From assembly GCA_003640385.1 (NCBI GenBank), contig RCAB01000071.1, positions 124,001-188,000 on the forward strand: a stretch of 64,000 nucleotides of DNA, in the 5' to 3' direction. The notes beneath the pieces are model-generated. The model was given only the letters and a program-made list of their open reading frames with translations, was not told where the DNA came from and ran no database searches. Below are positions 62,829 to 64,000 of the stretch, one piece after another. The number at the start of each line of letters is the position of its first letter. The first letter of the stretch is position 1. The position numbers and the translations under genes are program-made. The stretch is from Setaria digitata (lineage: Eukaryota > Nematoda > Chromadorea > Rhabditida > Setariidae).

Positions 62829-62956
62829 CTAAAACTGTAATTCCAACGTCAGAGATGAAAAACCAGTTCTATCGAATAATTCCTGTGACTGCTTTTCAAT
62901 TTCCCCCTTTAAGTCGATTTCTGTATTATACCCCTTCTTCGCGTCTATAATTTGCC
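62829..62956 (-). CDS. Probable 3'-terminal exon of an unrecognised gene
   Basis: On the minus strand one frame stays open for 42 codons to TAG at 62831-62829, reading QIIDAKKGYNTEIDLKGEI and then EKQSQELFDRTGFSSLTLEL. The composition (balanced charges, helical) looks like real protein. The acceptor at 62957-62958 (gttgag) is weak; an internal one (aaattatag, exon from about 62945) is equally possible. A possible preceding exon near 63140-63045 ends in a good donor (AAG|gtagcg) but its frame does not clearly join. The rest of the gene would extend toward or past the window end. Confidence 0.33.
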
Positions 62957-64000
62957 CTCAACACTAGCAAAAATAGTATTTGAGGATAATAAGAATATTG
63001 GGAAACACATATCATGCTAGTATACAGAATCGCTACCTTAATATTCAAAATTTTTATGCGATTTTGGATTTGTTTTGACAATAGCTTCTTGTTTGAAGAT
63101 TTCATCCAGTAGAATCTTTGTTTTTGGTTACCTCCTTTTTCCGTTCAAAATCTTTTTAGATCGGTTATATTATTAGAAAGAAATTCGACAGCAAAATAGT
63201 GCATGACCACACATACAAACTTTGAGATTACTCAAGCAGTCATGTACAACAATATCATGCAGGTGAAATCATTTACTAATCTAAAGCACTAATGACAAGA
63301 AGCAATCTTATTCCTTTCTTATCCACCTCATCAACCATCTTTCATGCACAATTTGAATCGTTTCACACATAACATGGATTGTTATCATACACAGCCGTAT
63401 CGTCATTTCATCTGTCATCAATTCAGTTAGCTATAACTGTTTTTGAGAAATCTAAGGTAAAACAGTAGCAAATGATCATCAATTTTTCATTTATAATTCA
63501 GTCGATAATCTTATTCTTCAGTACGCGATAAAAGCAATACAAATTTGTGGAAATACTATGTTAATTTGCGACTTAGTCCAACTGTTATTTCTATTAATTA
63601 ATATATTTTAAGCTACTCTACCGATAGCCTCTCATAAAAAAATCATTCGTTTCATCGCATGGATTTTTTTTTAAGTTCGAAAATTAAGCCACCTATCCTT
63701 TCAGAAAAATTTGTGCTTCAAAATCCATTACTAAAAATCTATATTTACACAAATCGATCCGACAAGCTAAACATTTTTTCTCCCTTCAAAGCGAACATAA
63801 TAAAGTTAGTGTGACTACGTGTAGACTCATGAACAGTCTAATCTATAAGTACGCAAACATAAATCAATCCAAGATGTTTTTTCGAGAGAGAAAAAAAAAG
63901 TGGAGAATAGCAAAATTAAGGATTCTGCAAATTGACCAAATAGGAGGTAAAGAATAGGATTAAAGTGGAAATTTTTATAAGGTCTACATGAGAAAATTAT
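62957..64000. other. Window end, unresolved
   Basis: May contain upstream exons or introns of the minus-strand gene ending at 62829. The segment 63140-63045 (minus) is open and protein-like (KTKILLDEIFKQEAIVK) but unplaced. Nothing else recognised. Confidence 0.3.

Overview
The window looks like AT-rich nuclear DNA from a nematode, most likely a spirurid or filarial worm. The reasons are short exons with TTTTCAG/TTGCAG acceptors, introns of about 50 bp to 1 kb, a FLP-11 FMRFamide-like precursor, a GnRH-receptor-related peptide GPCR, and long T homopolymers. Coding sequence is split into many small exons, so whole-window ORF calling misses most of it. I rebuilt the genes by joining exons whose splice phases agree; nothing here was checked by search or transcript data.

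Layout. 157-1941 (+) is the 3' part of an NAD-isocitrate dehydrogenase gamma-like subunit; its first exons lie outside. 4518-5131 (+) is a three-exon secreted precursor ending in a CYFSPIQC core that matches arthropod allatostatin C (CYFNPISC). 15927-20034 (+) is an eight-exon GnRH-receptor-like GPCR. 27512-28816 (+) is a four-exon flp-11 neuropeptide gene. 31363-36791 (+) is a 15-exon ORP5/ORP8-type lipid transfer protein with PH, ORD and a C-terminal membrane anchor. 43612-38503 (-) is a PPM1H/J/M-type PP2C phosphatase with a frame problem in one exon. 47748-47158 (-) is a small unrecognised four-exon gene with an upstream TATA box. 49414-59587 (+) is a 25-exon protein of about 1150 residues built from about six diverged pipsqueak-like helix-turn-helix units. 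62956-62829 (-) is a probable last exon of an unrecognised gene that runs beyond this view. Weaker coding-like stretches lie at 44188-44366, 45653-48994 and 62579-62770.

The long gaps (5.1-15.9 kb, 20-27.4 kb, 28.8-31.3 kb, 59.6-62.5 kb) hold simple repeats, palindromes and a few isolated splice-bracketed fragments, but no gene I can defend.

Three genes concern peptide signalling (AstC-like, GnRH-receptor-like, flp-11), but nothing in the sequence shows that they act together. The main points of interest are the AstC-like peptide, the multi-HTH protein, two introns that appear to use GC donors, a perfect 33-bp-arm hairpin inside an ORP intron, and the disrupted phosphatase exon.
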